Assembly (NCBI GenBank): GCA_034440575.1
Contig: JAOTOL010001634.1
Span: 2,477,501 to 2,541,500 of the forward strand
Source of the DNA: Imbricaverruca yamaguchii
Lineage: Eukaryota; Arthropoda; Thecostraca; Neoverrucidae
Length of the DNA stretch: 64,000 nt
Direction of reading: 5' to 3'
In this document: positions 49,121 to 60,193 of the stretch, piece after piece
Layout of the letters: each line of letters starts with the position of its first letter
Numbering within the stretch: position 1 is the first letter of the stretch
Made by a program: the position numbers and the translations under genes
Notes under the pieces: generated by a model
Seen by the model: the letters and a program-made list of their open reading frames with translations, nothing else
The model's database searches: none
What the model was told of the DNA's origin: nothing

Positions 49121-52100
49121 ATGGTAAGCCTGGTGAGAATGATGGATCCTTATACAAGCTTTTACTCCATTGTTCTGCTGCTTCTGTTTTCATCACGTAA
49201 GTACCAAATATGCCAATAATATACAAAATTATTTCTTCTGCATTGTGTTGATGATTGTTGTTGCATTTATATAGGGAGCAAGTTGATGAGGATACTTGTT
49301 TGATGCATATCTGATATCAGAATATTGTGTGTCCAGGATATTGGTGGGTGGCGACTGCCTTACCACCTAGATGAAGTGAGCCAATGACTGTATCAGAGTG
49401 AGGAATATGAACCTCTGCAAAATTGGTCTTGAGACGTTGCTTTCAACTCTGGATAGGTGACCTCAAAGCATATGCCTATGGTCAATTTTGTAGAGCCAGA
49501 CCGGACAGAATGTGGCAGTTTTCAAAGATGTTGATATTGTCATATTTTGTGTGCATGCTGTGTCGCTCACCCTGACACTGCTACAGAGGCAGTAGCGCAC
49601 GAGTGTTACGTGTGCACCAACCAGGCTGGCAATGACGGCAAGTGCACCAAGACGGTGGCGCTGTGCGCGTACGAGGAGCAGTCCTGCATGACAACTGTCA
49701 GCTGGGGAAGTGAGTGGCGGGCACCGGCAGATCTGGAGATCATCGGGACTATGTTCTCCTCTTCCTTGGTCCAATGCGGATGAGTATTTGCATAAATATG
49801 CGGATACCTGAGAAAAAACTGAACAATTCCTTTAAGGCACGTACTTTTATTTATTTTCATTTTCCATACCTATCGAAAATATGAATGATTAACTGATTGT
49901 CTTATCCCATGCAATACAATCAAATGTTCAGTGTAGTTTCCTTACCCAGTTATCACATGCTCGTGCTGTATCGCAAGTCGATTTATCGGCCTCTCGCGAA
50001 ACTCGACTCCACTCTTTGCTAATTCCTACATGTGTTGAACAACTGCCCCAGGTCTGGCTCGGCCTCCCATAGCACTGGGTTTCACTCTTCGTTAATCTCC
50101 GCTTGCATCAAACAACTCTTCCCCAAGTCTGGTTCAGTCCCCCACAGCACTCGGTTCTACTCTGCCAATTCCCGCACATGTCGAACAACTCTGCCCCAAG
50201 TCTGGTTCGGTCTCCCACAGCACTCAGTTCCACTCTGCCAATTCCCGCACATGTCGAACAACTCTGCCCCAAGTCTGGTTCAGTCTCCTACAGCACTCAG
50301 TTCCACTCTGCCAATTCCCGCACATGTCGAACGATTCTGTCCCAAGTCTGGTTCGGTCTACCACAGCACTTGGTTCCACTTTGCCAATTACCACACATGT
50401 CGAACAACTCTACCCCATGCCTGGTGTAGATGAGGTCGTGGCTTCTGGGAATGTTTGTACCTCACCCCATGCCTGGTGTAGATGAGGTCGTGGCTTCTGG
50501 GAATGTTTGTACCTCCCTTTGGTTAGTTATTAGGGCTTTAGGGCGCATCGACTACCTTGGACCTCCCTTTAAAAAGTAAGTTTTGACGTGATATACTGCC
50601 GTTTCTGAGAACCAATATCTGGCTACCGTCGATAATGTCATCATAGATTGCCTGTATGGGGCGTGCCTTGGTTTGGCGTTCCACGACAAACCACAAAGGT
50701 GGTAACACCATGTTGTCAAATATGTTGATGATAATCACTAGGTGTTTTCAGGGCCTAGAGCCCACTTCTATGAGTGTTAGGTCGATTCGGCCAAGGGTTA
50801 AGGAGTCATTGGTCATCAAACCTTTAAGGTCATGTCTTGCAGCTTTGCAAAGAACAGAAAATAAATGTGATTGAGATAATAAGAAGTCGGACTTCGTTAG
50901 AATGAGACAACAACCTTATTTTCACCCAGAGCCGCGGATCAAACAAAAATTGTATTATGTGATATCCATGTCCATTGGGGCAAGGCCTTCGTTTTGATCC
51001 CACTATATGTCAGCAAATTTGCAACGAAAGTGCAATAAAGCCCTGACCTAATTATAACCCTCATGTTATGTCACGAAAAGTCGAAAAAGTGCCAAGCAAT
51101 TCACATGTATCCAAGTTTGTGATAGATGCAATGAGTGTTTTCACTTGGTGCCAATCTCGACCAAGTTTATAGCAGGCTTCCAACTTGGCACATTTCTGCG
51201 CTTCGAAGGCTGTTAGTCATGACCTCATGACTATAATTAGGCTAAAAAGCGCTTTTTATGCTTTGTTATGAAGAATAATTGTACGAACAACATTTTTACA
51301 TCGAGACCAACCAAAAAAAGAAACGGAAATGTTTGAAATTTTGACATTGATTAGGTAAGTGGGTCAAAGGATTCATCACTGATTCAGGAAACCATGCATT
51401 GGAATATTAAAAATTATCTTTGGCTTCTGATTTTAACGATGCCATATTTTATCAATATAAACCTAATTTAATTTACGATCTTCGCAGGGCTGCATGCCAG
51501 GACCTCAAAAGTTCCATGGCCTATATCTTCTTAACCTTTGGCCTGATTAACTCAAGTCTGATGGATTCTGGTCTCCGGAGAACCCTACACACATTCTCCA
51601 TGAAAATATGATATACACTGGGGACACATTGACAGGGTGCTTTGCTGATTTGTCATGGAGCGCCCCTGTAACCACAGAACCACAGCTTTGGCCACAAAGT
51701 GACCCTGATAGTCGACGCAACTGCAGTGAACTGCAATTCATCATCACCATGTCTAATGTGGCTTTCCACCGTTCGCATCTAAATGTGGACCGGACAGGCG
51801 TTGTGTCCAGGGAGGTCGCTGCTGAAGCGCCTGTGGCGTGACCGCAGGCACTCCCGGCTGGCGGCTCGGCGTGCCCATGATGCACTTTGTGTCAAAGCAG
51901 TGCACCACCGAAGACCACTGCGAGGAGATGCGCATGCGCAGCATGCCGCTGTGCACGCGCCTGACGTACGAGGACTGGCGGTGCACGTCGTGCTGCAGAG
52001 GCGACCGCTGCAACTTCTACATAATCGTGAGTGGTGACGCCGGGACGCCCTCGCTGGAGTGACGCGGTCCGTACAGGTCAACGATGCCACCGGAAAGCAG

Positions 52101-53305
52101 CTGCTGGCTCGTGTTGCGTTAGAGGCTCGACGTTGCTGGCGAGTCGTCTGGTTTCCCACCGCGCTTGTCCCGCCCTCCCCATTATTGGCGTTTCATTCCT
52201 GGGTCAGAACAACGTTGGTTGGGTTTGTCTAATCCCGTATCTGGGCTTGTTTACTCCAAGTGTAAGTTGTTCACTCGGTTAGTACTGCACGTATTTCTAT
52301 ATTGTAGACAATGCTCTTCTTTTCTTGGTTGGCTAGTAGTGTAGGCTAGCCCTAGTTGTGCGGGAGCATTTCCCAACCACGGCCAGGGTAGACACGGGGC
52401 GGGGCGTGCTGACACTCGGCGGTGTGTTGCAGGACGCGGCCACCACGGCCAGGGTAGACACGGGGCGGGGCGTGCTGACACTCGGCGGTGTGTTGCAGGA
52501 CGCGGCCACCACGGCCAGGGTAGACACGGGGCGGGGCGTGCTGACACTCGGCGGTGTGTTGCAGGACGCGGCCACCACGGCCAGGGTAGACACGGGGCGG
52601 GGCGTGCTGACACTCGGCGGTGTGTTGCAGGACGCGGCCACCACGGCCAGGGTAGACACGGGGCGGGGCGTGCTGACACTCGGCGGTGTGTTGCAGGACG
52701 CGGCCACCACGGCCAGGGTAGACACGGGGCGGGGCGTGCTGACACTCGGCGGTGTGTTGCAGGACGCGGCCACCACGGTGACACGGGGCGGGGCGTGCTG
52801 ACACTCGGCGGTGTGTTGCAGGACGCGGCCACCACGGCCAGGGTAGACACGGGGCGGGGCGTGCTGACACTCGGCGGTGTGTTGCAGGACGCGGCCACCA
52901 CGGCCAGGGTAGACACGGGGCGGGGCGTGCTGACACTCGGCGGTGTGTTGCAGGACGCGGCCACCACGGCCAGGGTAGACACGGGGGCGGGGCGTGCTGA
53001 CACTCGGCGGTGTGTTGCAGGACGCGGCCACCACGGCCAGGGTAGACACGGGGCGGGGCGTGCTGACACTCGGCGGTGTGTTGCAGGACGCGGCCACCAC
53101 GGCCAGGGTAGACACGGGGCGGGGCGTGCTGACACTCGGCGGTGTGTTGCAGGACGCGGCCACCACGGCCAGGGTAGACACGGGGCGGGGCGTGCTGACA
53201 CTCGGCGGTGTGTTGCAGGACTCGGCCACCACGGCCAGGGCGAGCCTGCTGGCGACGGCGGCAGTTGCTATGTTGGCCCTGCTGCAGCCCCTCCGACACC
53301 CGTGA
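49121..53305 (+). CDS. Ly6/uPAR-domain GPI-anchored protein, 4 coding exons
   Basis: Join 49121-49196, 49587-49709, 51848-52026, 53219-53305: 465 nt, 154 residues. All introns are GT..AG (GTAAGT/CTACAG, GTGAGT/CCGCAG, GTGAGT/TTGCAG) with phases 1, 1 and 0 that match exactly. Residues 1-29 form a signal peptide (core SIVLLLLFSS; predicted cleavage near Ala29). The mature chain opens HECYVC and ends CCRGDRCN, the Ly6 signature, with 12 Cys (32, 35, 45, 52, 59, 85, 91, 102, 112, 115, 116, 121). Residues 134-148 are a short hydrophobic tail after a DSATT-type small-residue region, as in GPI-anchor signals. A three-finger fold tethered outside the cell is expected; in arthropods such proteins act in septate junctions or tune channels and receptors, but the role here is unknown. 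An upstream acceptor at 49104 implies a 5' UTR exon. Met codons at 49139 and 49142 could also start translation. The last intron carries the 66-bp splice-site array. Confidence 0.85.
50032..50420. repeat. 73-bp minisatellite in Ly6 intron 2
   Basis: About five units of 73 bases sharing CCAATTCCCGCACATGTCGA and CCCCAAGTCTGGTTC. The first unit is the most diverged. Period checked between 50165 and 50238. Frames through it are artefacts. Confidence 0.9.
50412..50515. repeat. 52-bp tandem duplication
   Basis: ACCCCATGCCTGGTGTAGAT... occurs at 50412 and identically at 50464. It directly follows the 73-bp array and shares its CCCCATGCCTGGT edge. Confidence 0.9.
50516..51847. other. Rest of Ly6 intron 2
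   Basis: Intronic DNA without recognised coding. A polymorphic-looking acceptor region precedes exon 3: the GTGACCGCAG ending at 51847 is the acceptor consistent with phase. Confidence 0.5.
52381..53232. repeat. 66-bp array that copies the last Ly6 intron/exon boundary
   Basis: Thirteen units, eleven of 66 bp plus one of 59 (52777-52835) and one of 67 (52968-53034). Each unit holds a branch-point-like GTGCTGACAC, the acceptor GGTGTGTTGCAG and then GACGCGGCCACCACGGCCAG, the start of the last exon. Only the final, presumed native exon reads GACTCG. Exon-type starts lie at 52433, 52499, 52565, 52631, 52697, 52763, 52822, 52888, 52954, 53021, 53087, 53153 and 53219. The two indels (-7, +1) leave units 1-6 and 10-13 in one frame and units 7-9 in another. 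The array is open in all these frames over long distances. Confidence 0.95.
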
Positions 53306-53637
53306 TCCCATGGGTCACCGCGACATGAGTCACCGCGCCAGTACCACCTGTTCACCGGCCACGGGTGCGGACATCTGCTGCTCACCGCCCTTCGTGAGCC
53401 ATTTTAGTCTGCTGGTGGATTGTCTGTCATCCGTTTGGCCGTTGAAGCAGGCCTTTATGAACGTGAATGAACATTCCCATGGCTGTGTCTACCAGCCATC
53501 CGTACTTGCAACGTCAGGTTGTTCCGTCCTCTATAATGCAATTGTTCCGTCCTTGTTGGGTCTCGTGGCCGAGGCGTTCCGTCCTGTGCCGAGTTCTGCC
53601 TATGGGGTCGAGCAATTCCGTCCATTTAATGAGCGGC
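53306..53637. other. Ly6 3' flank with TTCCGTCC words
   Basis: Presumed 3' UTR and beyond. TTCCGTCC recurs at about 53522, 53549, 53576 and 53617, roughly every 30-40 bases. No clear poly(A) signal was found close to the stop. Confidence 0.4.
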
Positions 53638-54385
53638 GTCGAATCCGGTTCACACCGCCACCGGAGCGGACGAGTCCGCTTCGTCCGTCAGACCGCGTGC
53701 TATTGAATGGGCCTTTGTTATGTCATCCGCGCATCTGCTGAGCTCCCGCTGACGTCATGCCCGTATTTACGCTTGTGTCTGTTAGGGAAGCAATTACACC
53801 CAGCATGGTGATTTGACTGGAAAGTCCCGGCGCTGCATGACCGACGCAATCGATGCGCCCTTAAATTCCAATAACTAACCAGCTGGCAGGTAAGTCCCGT
53901 TGGGAAAACGTCGGCTAATGCTTCTTGTTAGAAACAAGGATATTGTCGAGGAGTAAGATAAAGGAAGTAGATTACGTCAAAAGTGAATCCACCACCATCT
54001 AAGTCATGCAAGCGCAAATTGAAATGATGGAAATGCTACATGTTCAATCTGTATCTGTAACATGTGCAAGTACCGGATCCAAACTGCATGTTAAATTGAA
54101 AATGCTGGTGCATCGTCAGAATATCATGATCTACTCACGACGGGAATGCGGTGAGTACTTCGTGGCCCGGCGACACTCTCCTCACCCTTACGGCGATTCC
54201 GAATTGCAAGGGACAATTGTGCGTCACAGCGTGCGCATGCGCACAAACTCCTAGGGCCAACGGCCGACAACCTGGTCGTGGGCGCACTATCCGGCGCACA
54301 CCGCGACAAGCCATATATGGAAGAAATGCCGGTTCGTCCACCGGGTTTTCTCCGCTCTGGCGGCGGTGTGAATCGGGCTTAAGAT
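53638..54385. mobile_element. Possible short DNA transposon with terminal inverted repeats
   Basis: GGTTCACACCGCCACCGGAG at about 53650 is inverted at about 54350-54375 (CTCTGGCGGCGGTGTGAATC), giving roughly 25-30-bp imperfect inverted repeats about 0.7 kb apart. The interior has no transposase. A perfect GTGCGCATGCGCAC palindrome (54231-54244, NRF-1-type site) lies inside. No target duplication was identified, so this is tentative. Confidence 0.35.
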
Positions 54386-54861
54386 GGCAGCAGAGGGTCG
54401 CATCGTGGGATAGCAGTAGGAGAGTTGTGAGGTCGTAACTAACCAGACATTTTATTATGCCGTGGTAGGATTGTTCTGTGGCATGTGTGTGTGCACGACG
54501 AAGGTAGTTTAGAGCGTTTGAGGCACAACAGAACTATGCGTTAGCTTTGCTTTTGTATCGCTATATTTCCGATAACGCCGACGTTTTGCATATCGTGTGT
54601 GCAGCGGGAGCGGCGGTTTTGTTTTAGATGTGCATTCTCGAATAGTCTGATGGCCTGCCCTGATTTTGGTGGTGTGATGACGAGCAGTGGGGTCGCCGAA
54701 CCAGAGGCGTCTCCGGCTCTATTTCTCGACTGCTATCAGATGCGCACCACCGTCGCCGCAAGCACTGGCATGACATAAGATAACTTGGAATTTTTTTTCT
54801 TATCGACGAAGACTAGCGTACCTCGTGTTTGGAAAAATAATTGTATATTGCTGCCCCTTAG

Positions 54862-54940
54862 GTATGCAGTGGAGTGATGTGGGGGTCCGTACCCGAACGT
54901 GTGGACTTGGCACTGAAACGTCCTCAAATCCTCGTCCCAG
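54862..54940 (+). CDS. Candidate mini-exon with thrombospondin-like motif
   Basis: A 79-bp segment between a pyrimidine-rich acceptor (TTGCTGCCCCTTAG, ending at 54861) and a donor (CCCAG|GTATGC at 54941). In the frame entering at phase 1 and leaving at phase 2 it reads MQWSDVGVRTRTCGLGTETS then SNPRPR, which resembles the W..W...RTCGLG core of a thrombospondin type-1 repeat. No neighbouring exon with the matching part of such a domain was found, so this may be an isolated exon of a large extracellular protein or a chance match. Confidence 0.25.
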
Positions 54941-56874
54941 GTATGCATCGTTTTGTATTACGTGTGGGGTATAGTACCAAGCCGTATTTATTCGAGATGG
55001 AACCGCAAAATCTGTACCGTAGTGTAACTGAAGTTAGTACGAATCTATAAACAGTTCATTTGACCGTATAGGTGCATGGTTAACCGCTGACTTCAAGTCA
55101 ACAGTTTCAATTCGTAAAACGTTCATAACAGGGTTCGTAGAATCTTGCGATCGACTACTTGTGTCGCAAGTAGTGGAGTGCCAAAGGGCACCAATGGCCC
55201 CTTAATCGAACATAGTCCGTTGAGTGACCTGAAATGCGTTTTTGTTGTGAACATTGTACCAGGTCAGTCACGGTCAGTAGCTTTATTTGTTCAAGGGCGC
55301 CTGTGAGAATACGCAGTCAGATCACGTCTACAGAACGTGGAATGTTGAATCATTTTGGAACATTAATGTGGTAAAAAAGACCAAAAGTACTATTACTGCA
55401 GAAATGCGCCTATCCAGTCTCCCAGGACGCGCTCACAAGTTCGTATCCTGAAGGACCCGACCACTGTTTCACATTCAGATCTGCACTGGATATGCCTTTC
55501 CAAGCGACATTCCAAGCGGCGACGTATTGCCACGCGCCGTATATTTTTGTTGTGTAGTCGCGTCAATGTCCTGGTCTATGTTTTGTGTTGATATGGGCTT
55601 AAGGGCGCGTCGAATGTTCATTGCTAACCGTTTAGCCACATCAGCAAATGCTTACGTCGAGCCTTCGCATACTTTAATTTCGAGTAGGCTGTGCAGGTGG
55701 ATATTGGGATAGCCGTGCGCTGTGTTGATCGCATTCGTGCCGTAATGTACAAACTAAACCGCACGTCGCCGGTTAGTCATGGGCACGGACCGTAGTTAGT
55801 AAGCCGGACTAACTGGAAGCTGTGTAGTCCCGGCATCTGGTACGGAAACCGACGTGCGTGCGAATGTCGGCAAGACCGTGTGAGCCCAAGGCCAGAAATC
55901 CAATATACAACTGAACGATTTCCATGAGTGTCTCTCGTGAACAGACAGTGCGTCGGTGGCGTTGCACACGGTTTGGGTAATCCTGTAAACAGACTCGCTC
56001 CCCTTGGTAGATATTTTGGTTGTTTTGCGACTCATCCGACCGTTGGGTCACATAGCGTCGCCAACCTCACTCCGGTTGGTCGCGGGTGGACTCGGTAATC
56101 CCCGAACACTATATTATGACCAAGAGTTCAGCTTCCTACCGACTGAGGCGGCGCGGGCCCAGGACTCGCTCTCCCACTGACCCTGGGGGGACGCCGACCT
56201 CTGTCGGTCTCAGATGTTAGTTTGTTACGACGTAGCACCGTAATCAGTGCGCAACGCCAAACGGCACGAACGAAAACTTTATATATGATACGCGTTCAGG
56301 TCCAGGTCCAAGTATATTATCGAACCGTACGCTGCCATTGCAGACTTGTTTAATAATACCAGTTTTTGAACATACTTCTTCATCACTCATACATGCACGC
56401 AATGGCCATTAGCTTACCAAACTAGGCCACAGCAGCGATTGCCATTTGTTGGTGCGTTCGACCTGGCGCCGTCTGGTGTTCGGTGCTGGCCAGTCGCACT
56501 GCGCTACCAAAGACTGCAACGCACGGGGCGACCGACAGGTTTGGTCACGGTAGAGCGCGCCCAAAGGAGCGGTTCGCACTTCGAACCGATATTTTACAGG
56601 CGACGTACTCGAGCCGCAGCGTCTCATTTTCACCGGTGCTACTGAACAGCTGGAACTCTTGCAGCCCGTCGTACAGCACGTGGCATCAGACACAACGGGT
56701 CCTTCGCGCACTTGTAACTGAGCATGCATCACGCCGGTATGAGGGACACGTCATACGGTACCAAAGTGTTGATCGCCACGCCGTGCTGCCAGCACTTAAC
56801 GACACACCACACACGTCTAGTCGAATTGATCTTCCACCCCACACACGATGTTCGGTATTGCGGTCGACGGCAGC
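54941..56874. other. No gene; SINE relic
   Basis: No supported gene. About 56045-56090 (GCGTCGCCAACCTCACTCCG, GTTGGTCGCGGG) matches the body of the SINE at 5176-5338. TTTATATATGATACGCG at about 56280 is an isolated AT-rich word. Confidence 0.4.
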
Positions 56875-59073
56875 CTACTCGGGCGGCTTGAGGATGTTGT
56901 CGCCCTCCAGCCGCAGTCGGATGAAGAAGGGCAGCCGCTTGCCGTTGCGCACCGTCGACATGGGCAGGGTGGCGCTGCGCTCCATCACCTGGTCCACGTA
57001 CTGGCGCGCGTCGAACCTCCTGGCGTCGCCGATCAGCGCCATCTGCTCCGTCTGGAATGCCTTCTCGCGGCTCACGACCCTGCACGGCGGACGGGAGGTC
57101 AGGCCAGACGCACGTCACGAGACGCCGCCGTCCGGCAATAGGTCAGATGGGCGCCAGTCACGCTACCGGTGGTGTGTGAAAACGCCCGGCTGTTGGCGCC
57201 ATGTCCCAGTTGTCATGGAATTCATAAATTGGCAATATTCCTTCACGGGCAAGAATGTACAGCAGTGCCATGGTACATTAGTAGCAACGCCACTTGACTG
57301 TAAATTAATCATGAGTGGGGATACGCCGGTAGAAAGGAAACGAATGCAGTAAACCACAACGCACACCGATGAATGCGTATTACATGGGTACTGAAAACGC
57401 GTCATGTACAAGACGGTACAGCACAGCGAAAACCGTGGGAGTGACGACGTGGAATTTGAAGGCTATGCATTATTTATGCATTGTCATCGATTTACTGTTG
57501 CATTGCCATTTATGCATTTTTGTTCAATGCTTGTTCCTGCCGTACATTTGTTCGCAGAGTATTTATTATTTTAGCTTGTGTGCCAGGATCCTTGCAGCCG
57601 GCACTAAATGGTATACAAAATCAACAAATCCCTAAGGTGGCGATCAGAAAACCAATACAATCCATATATCATTGTCACCTTCGCGAAATTGTCGTTTTAG
57701 GACTGAGAAATGATCGTTTAAGCTTGCTGATGACAATAGAGCTGATGGAAATGATTGCCAGTAGTGATGAATCTAGGTATATTCAGTTAGATGACGATCA
57801 TTTGGGTTTTAGGGTGCGTCAACCCATGTGGGCCATATTGCCTATACTCAGTTAGACTTGGACATAGAAGTGGGTTGATCAATGGGAGGTATCTTTAAGA
57901 TATTCTTAGCACCAGCCTCGCTAGCTCACTGCAATCTAGACGCCAGCGAGAAGATTCTTCTGGTCGAGAAGGCATTAAGACGTTGGTTTGCTTTGGCGCA
58001 TGGGTATTTATCCACATATTACTTATTTATGCCCTGGTATGGCTCAGTAACCATCGAAAATACGTTTGTGCTATTGCATTTTGCGTAGATGATGCACCAT
58101 GCCAAGAACAAGCCAGACATCAATATGAAATCGTGTTTCCCATTCTGGAGCCATAGTAAGAGCCTAAAAACAATAAGAGGCCCTAACACTTTCGGGGAAC
58201 CTTTCAACATTGCCCCGTGGAAGAATTTCGTGGCGACGCCACTACCACCGGTGACCCATGCCACAGAGGCTCGGAATCGCAAAGTCCAATACCCTAATAA
58301 AAAGGATTCAGCACCTTTAGTGAAGGGTGGCACAACGGGCAAAACGATGGCACCGAAGGATCCAACCAGAAGCGTGGTGTAATGCCCGGGCAGATCAGAA
58401 ACGGAACCGCACAAGCGTTGGAAACACCACCCTAACCAGGTTCAACGCGTCCACCACAACGAAACTGGAACCACATGGTCATACGTATACACGCACGTTT
58501 CACGATGCAATCCGCCCAGCAACTCTACTACCCAAACGTGCCAGCGGGTGCAGTGTTTTCAACTGCAATTGTAACACTGAGCTGGACCAACCAAAGCCAT
58601 GCGCCACCACACCGACTCCACCTACTTGCGCATCTTAATCTTTGCATAGACGTAGCGCATCCGCTTGCGCAGCTTCTTCAGCTTGTGCTTGCGCATCTTG
58701 CGCCGTCGGATGACTATGAGGCGCGCGGCCTCTCTTTTGCTGACGTCGCCGGTGGACGGAGACTGGCGCTGGCTGACGTCACCAGTCGGTGGCGGCGGCA
58801 CCAGCGGCGACGGCAGCTGCAGCGACGGCAGCCGCAGCGACGGCCACGGCAGAGGAGACCGCGCCGGCGAGCTCACCGGCAGCCGCAGCTGGGTCAGCAC
58901 GCACGGCTGAGGGGGCGACGCCGCAGCGGCCAGCCACGTCAGAGGAGACCGCGCCGGCGAGGTCACCGGCAGCCGCAGCGGGGTCAGCACGCACGGCTGA
59001 GGGGGCGGCGGCGGCCCCGCAGCGGCCGGCGGCGGGAAACAGCCGGCGCTCGACAGCCATCGCCTGAACGCAC
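56875..59073 (-). CDS. mS38: Mitochondrial ribosomal protein mS38 (AURKAIP1 family), partial
   Basis: Exons on the minus strand: 59073-58626 and 57079-56875 (stop TAG at 56877-56875). The intron has GTAGGT..GTGCAG ends and phase 2 on both sides, restoring the split codon AAG. The first exon ends in the mS38/Cox24-type basic helix (IRRRKMRKHKLKKLRKRMRY), the part that in known mitoribosomes is buried in small-subunit rRNA near the decoding region. The second exon continues with REKAFQTEQMALI, a Tyr-Val helix, and NGKRLPFFIRLRLEG to the stop, the order expected of arthropod mS38. The upstream half is low-complexity (Pro/Leu/Ser/Ala), including a 90-bp tandem duplication. The exon opens after TTTTGTTCCAG (ending at 59074) at phase 1, so the initiator Met and the start of the targeting peptide lie in an upstream exon not found. 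216 residues are seen. Confidence 0.82.
57080..58625. other. mS38 intron
   Basis: 1546-bp intron. Open frames on both strands at 58019-58414 overlap each other and show no domain. No repeat is recognised. Confidence 0.6.
58863..59042. repeat. 90-bp tandem duplication within mS38 exon
   Basis: GCCGGCGAG(C/G)TCACCGGCAG starts at 58863 and 58953 and the units run on almost identically (PQPCVLT.LRLPV.SPARSPL in translation). The period is a multiple of three, so the reading frame is kept and 30 residues are added to the variable N-terminal part. Confidence 0.9.
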
Positions 59074-60193
59074 CTGGAACAAAATCGGATACTGCGGTCC
59101 CTGCTGGAGCATACTGTAGGATGGTCACACAGTTTGGGATTGTGATCCGTTGTGAGTATAAAGCAAACAGAAGTAAATGTCGCGACCTTCGTTACCTTCC
59201 TGTCCAGTGACCGAATCACAACCAAATTACGCATCGGGAATAAGATCAATGCGAACGTATCGGTATCAAGGGTATATAATTGTTAAGCAACACTTCGCCG
59301 TATTTTAATTTCCATTCCTCAGTCAGTCTTCATCCAATCAGCCAAATTTCGGCATCGAAGTGCCAGGAAATAGTTGTCCACCCAAAACCCTCAGGGAGAG
59401 CGTATCAAGTAGATGAGTCATTGCAACCATTATTATAACACGGGACGGGTAAATCAATTGTTCATTTGTTGGCGCTAAGTACATTTGTGGCCATGTATAA
59501 TTTCATCACAGGAAATGGGCATTCCTTTGCCGGGATATGCACTTGTGGAAATTCATGTGCTCAAAATCGTCGGGTAAAAACAAAAGTTCGAAAAACTTGA
59601 AAGCAATGTTCGGATATACATAGTGATTGGTAACAACTTAGATAAGATGAGAATAAAACGAAAAAATACCTTACTTTACATTTACGGCTGCCTTCGTACA
59701 AAATTTCTACACCACTTCACCGAGACGAGTCAGCTGCCTCGAAGAGTACGTGGACGTCACTGCTGAAGGCGCGAATCTGGGTGGGTCAACACCCTCGAAT
59801 CGCTGCACCCGTGCCATTCGGAAGTGTACGGGTGCATGCAATGTCCCATAAAATGGCCAGTGAGAATGTGCCGGTGCTTGGCCGCGCTAAATGGGTTGTG
59901 CTGTTAGGTGCGCGCTGCCGAGTAGGGCGAAAGCTCCAGCCCGGTCGTGGGAATGACCACGGCCGTGCTGAGCTTGCCGAGGTCACGCTCCTGCGGCGAA
60001 AACCCAAGTGCACCAGCGGAGTGTGGAGAGGGGGCTCTGGATCGGGACGGTCTTCGTGACCTTCTAGCGCTTCTGGCACTTGCCACACATTGGCTTTTCA
60101 TCTTCGTCGTGCACTTCTCTGTTGTGAAAAGGTCGAAGCAGGCTTGGAGACTAACCTGTCTAGACTTGGACGGGATTGGCAGACCCAGGTTCC
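59074..60193. other. Upstream of the known mS38 exon; no clear feature
   Basis: The missing first exon and promoter of mS38 may lie here or further right. I could not single out an ATG with a mitochondrial-targeting peptide followed by a phase-1 donor. Confidence 0.4.

Noticed and set aside
50032..50433. Ser/Pro/Cys-rich ORFs upstream of Ly6 exon 3
   Set aside because: Translations of the 73-bp intronic minisatellite in all three frames.
52251..53385. 300-350-codon Pro/Trp-rich and Val/Cys-rich minus-strand ORFs
   Set aside because: Antisense translations of the 66-bp splice-site array.
57481..57855. 124-codon plus-strand ORF with a plausible C-terminal part
   Set aside because: It lies in the mS38 intron, has no recognised domain and no supporting splice sites.
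58019..58414. 131-codon hydrophobic minus-strand ORF
   Set aside because: It lies inside the mS38 intron, overlaps an equally long plus-strand frame, and shows no recognisable domain.
58779..59249. Ala-rich alternative frame over the mS38 exon
   Set aside because: It lacks the conserved mS38 helix and the in-phase splice to the next exon; it is a GC-rich shadow frame.
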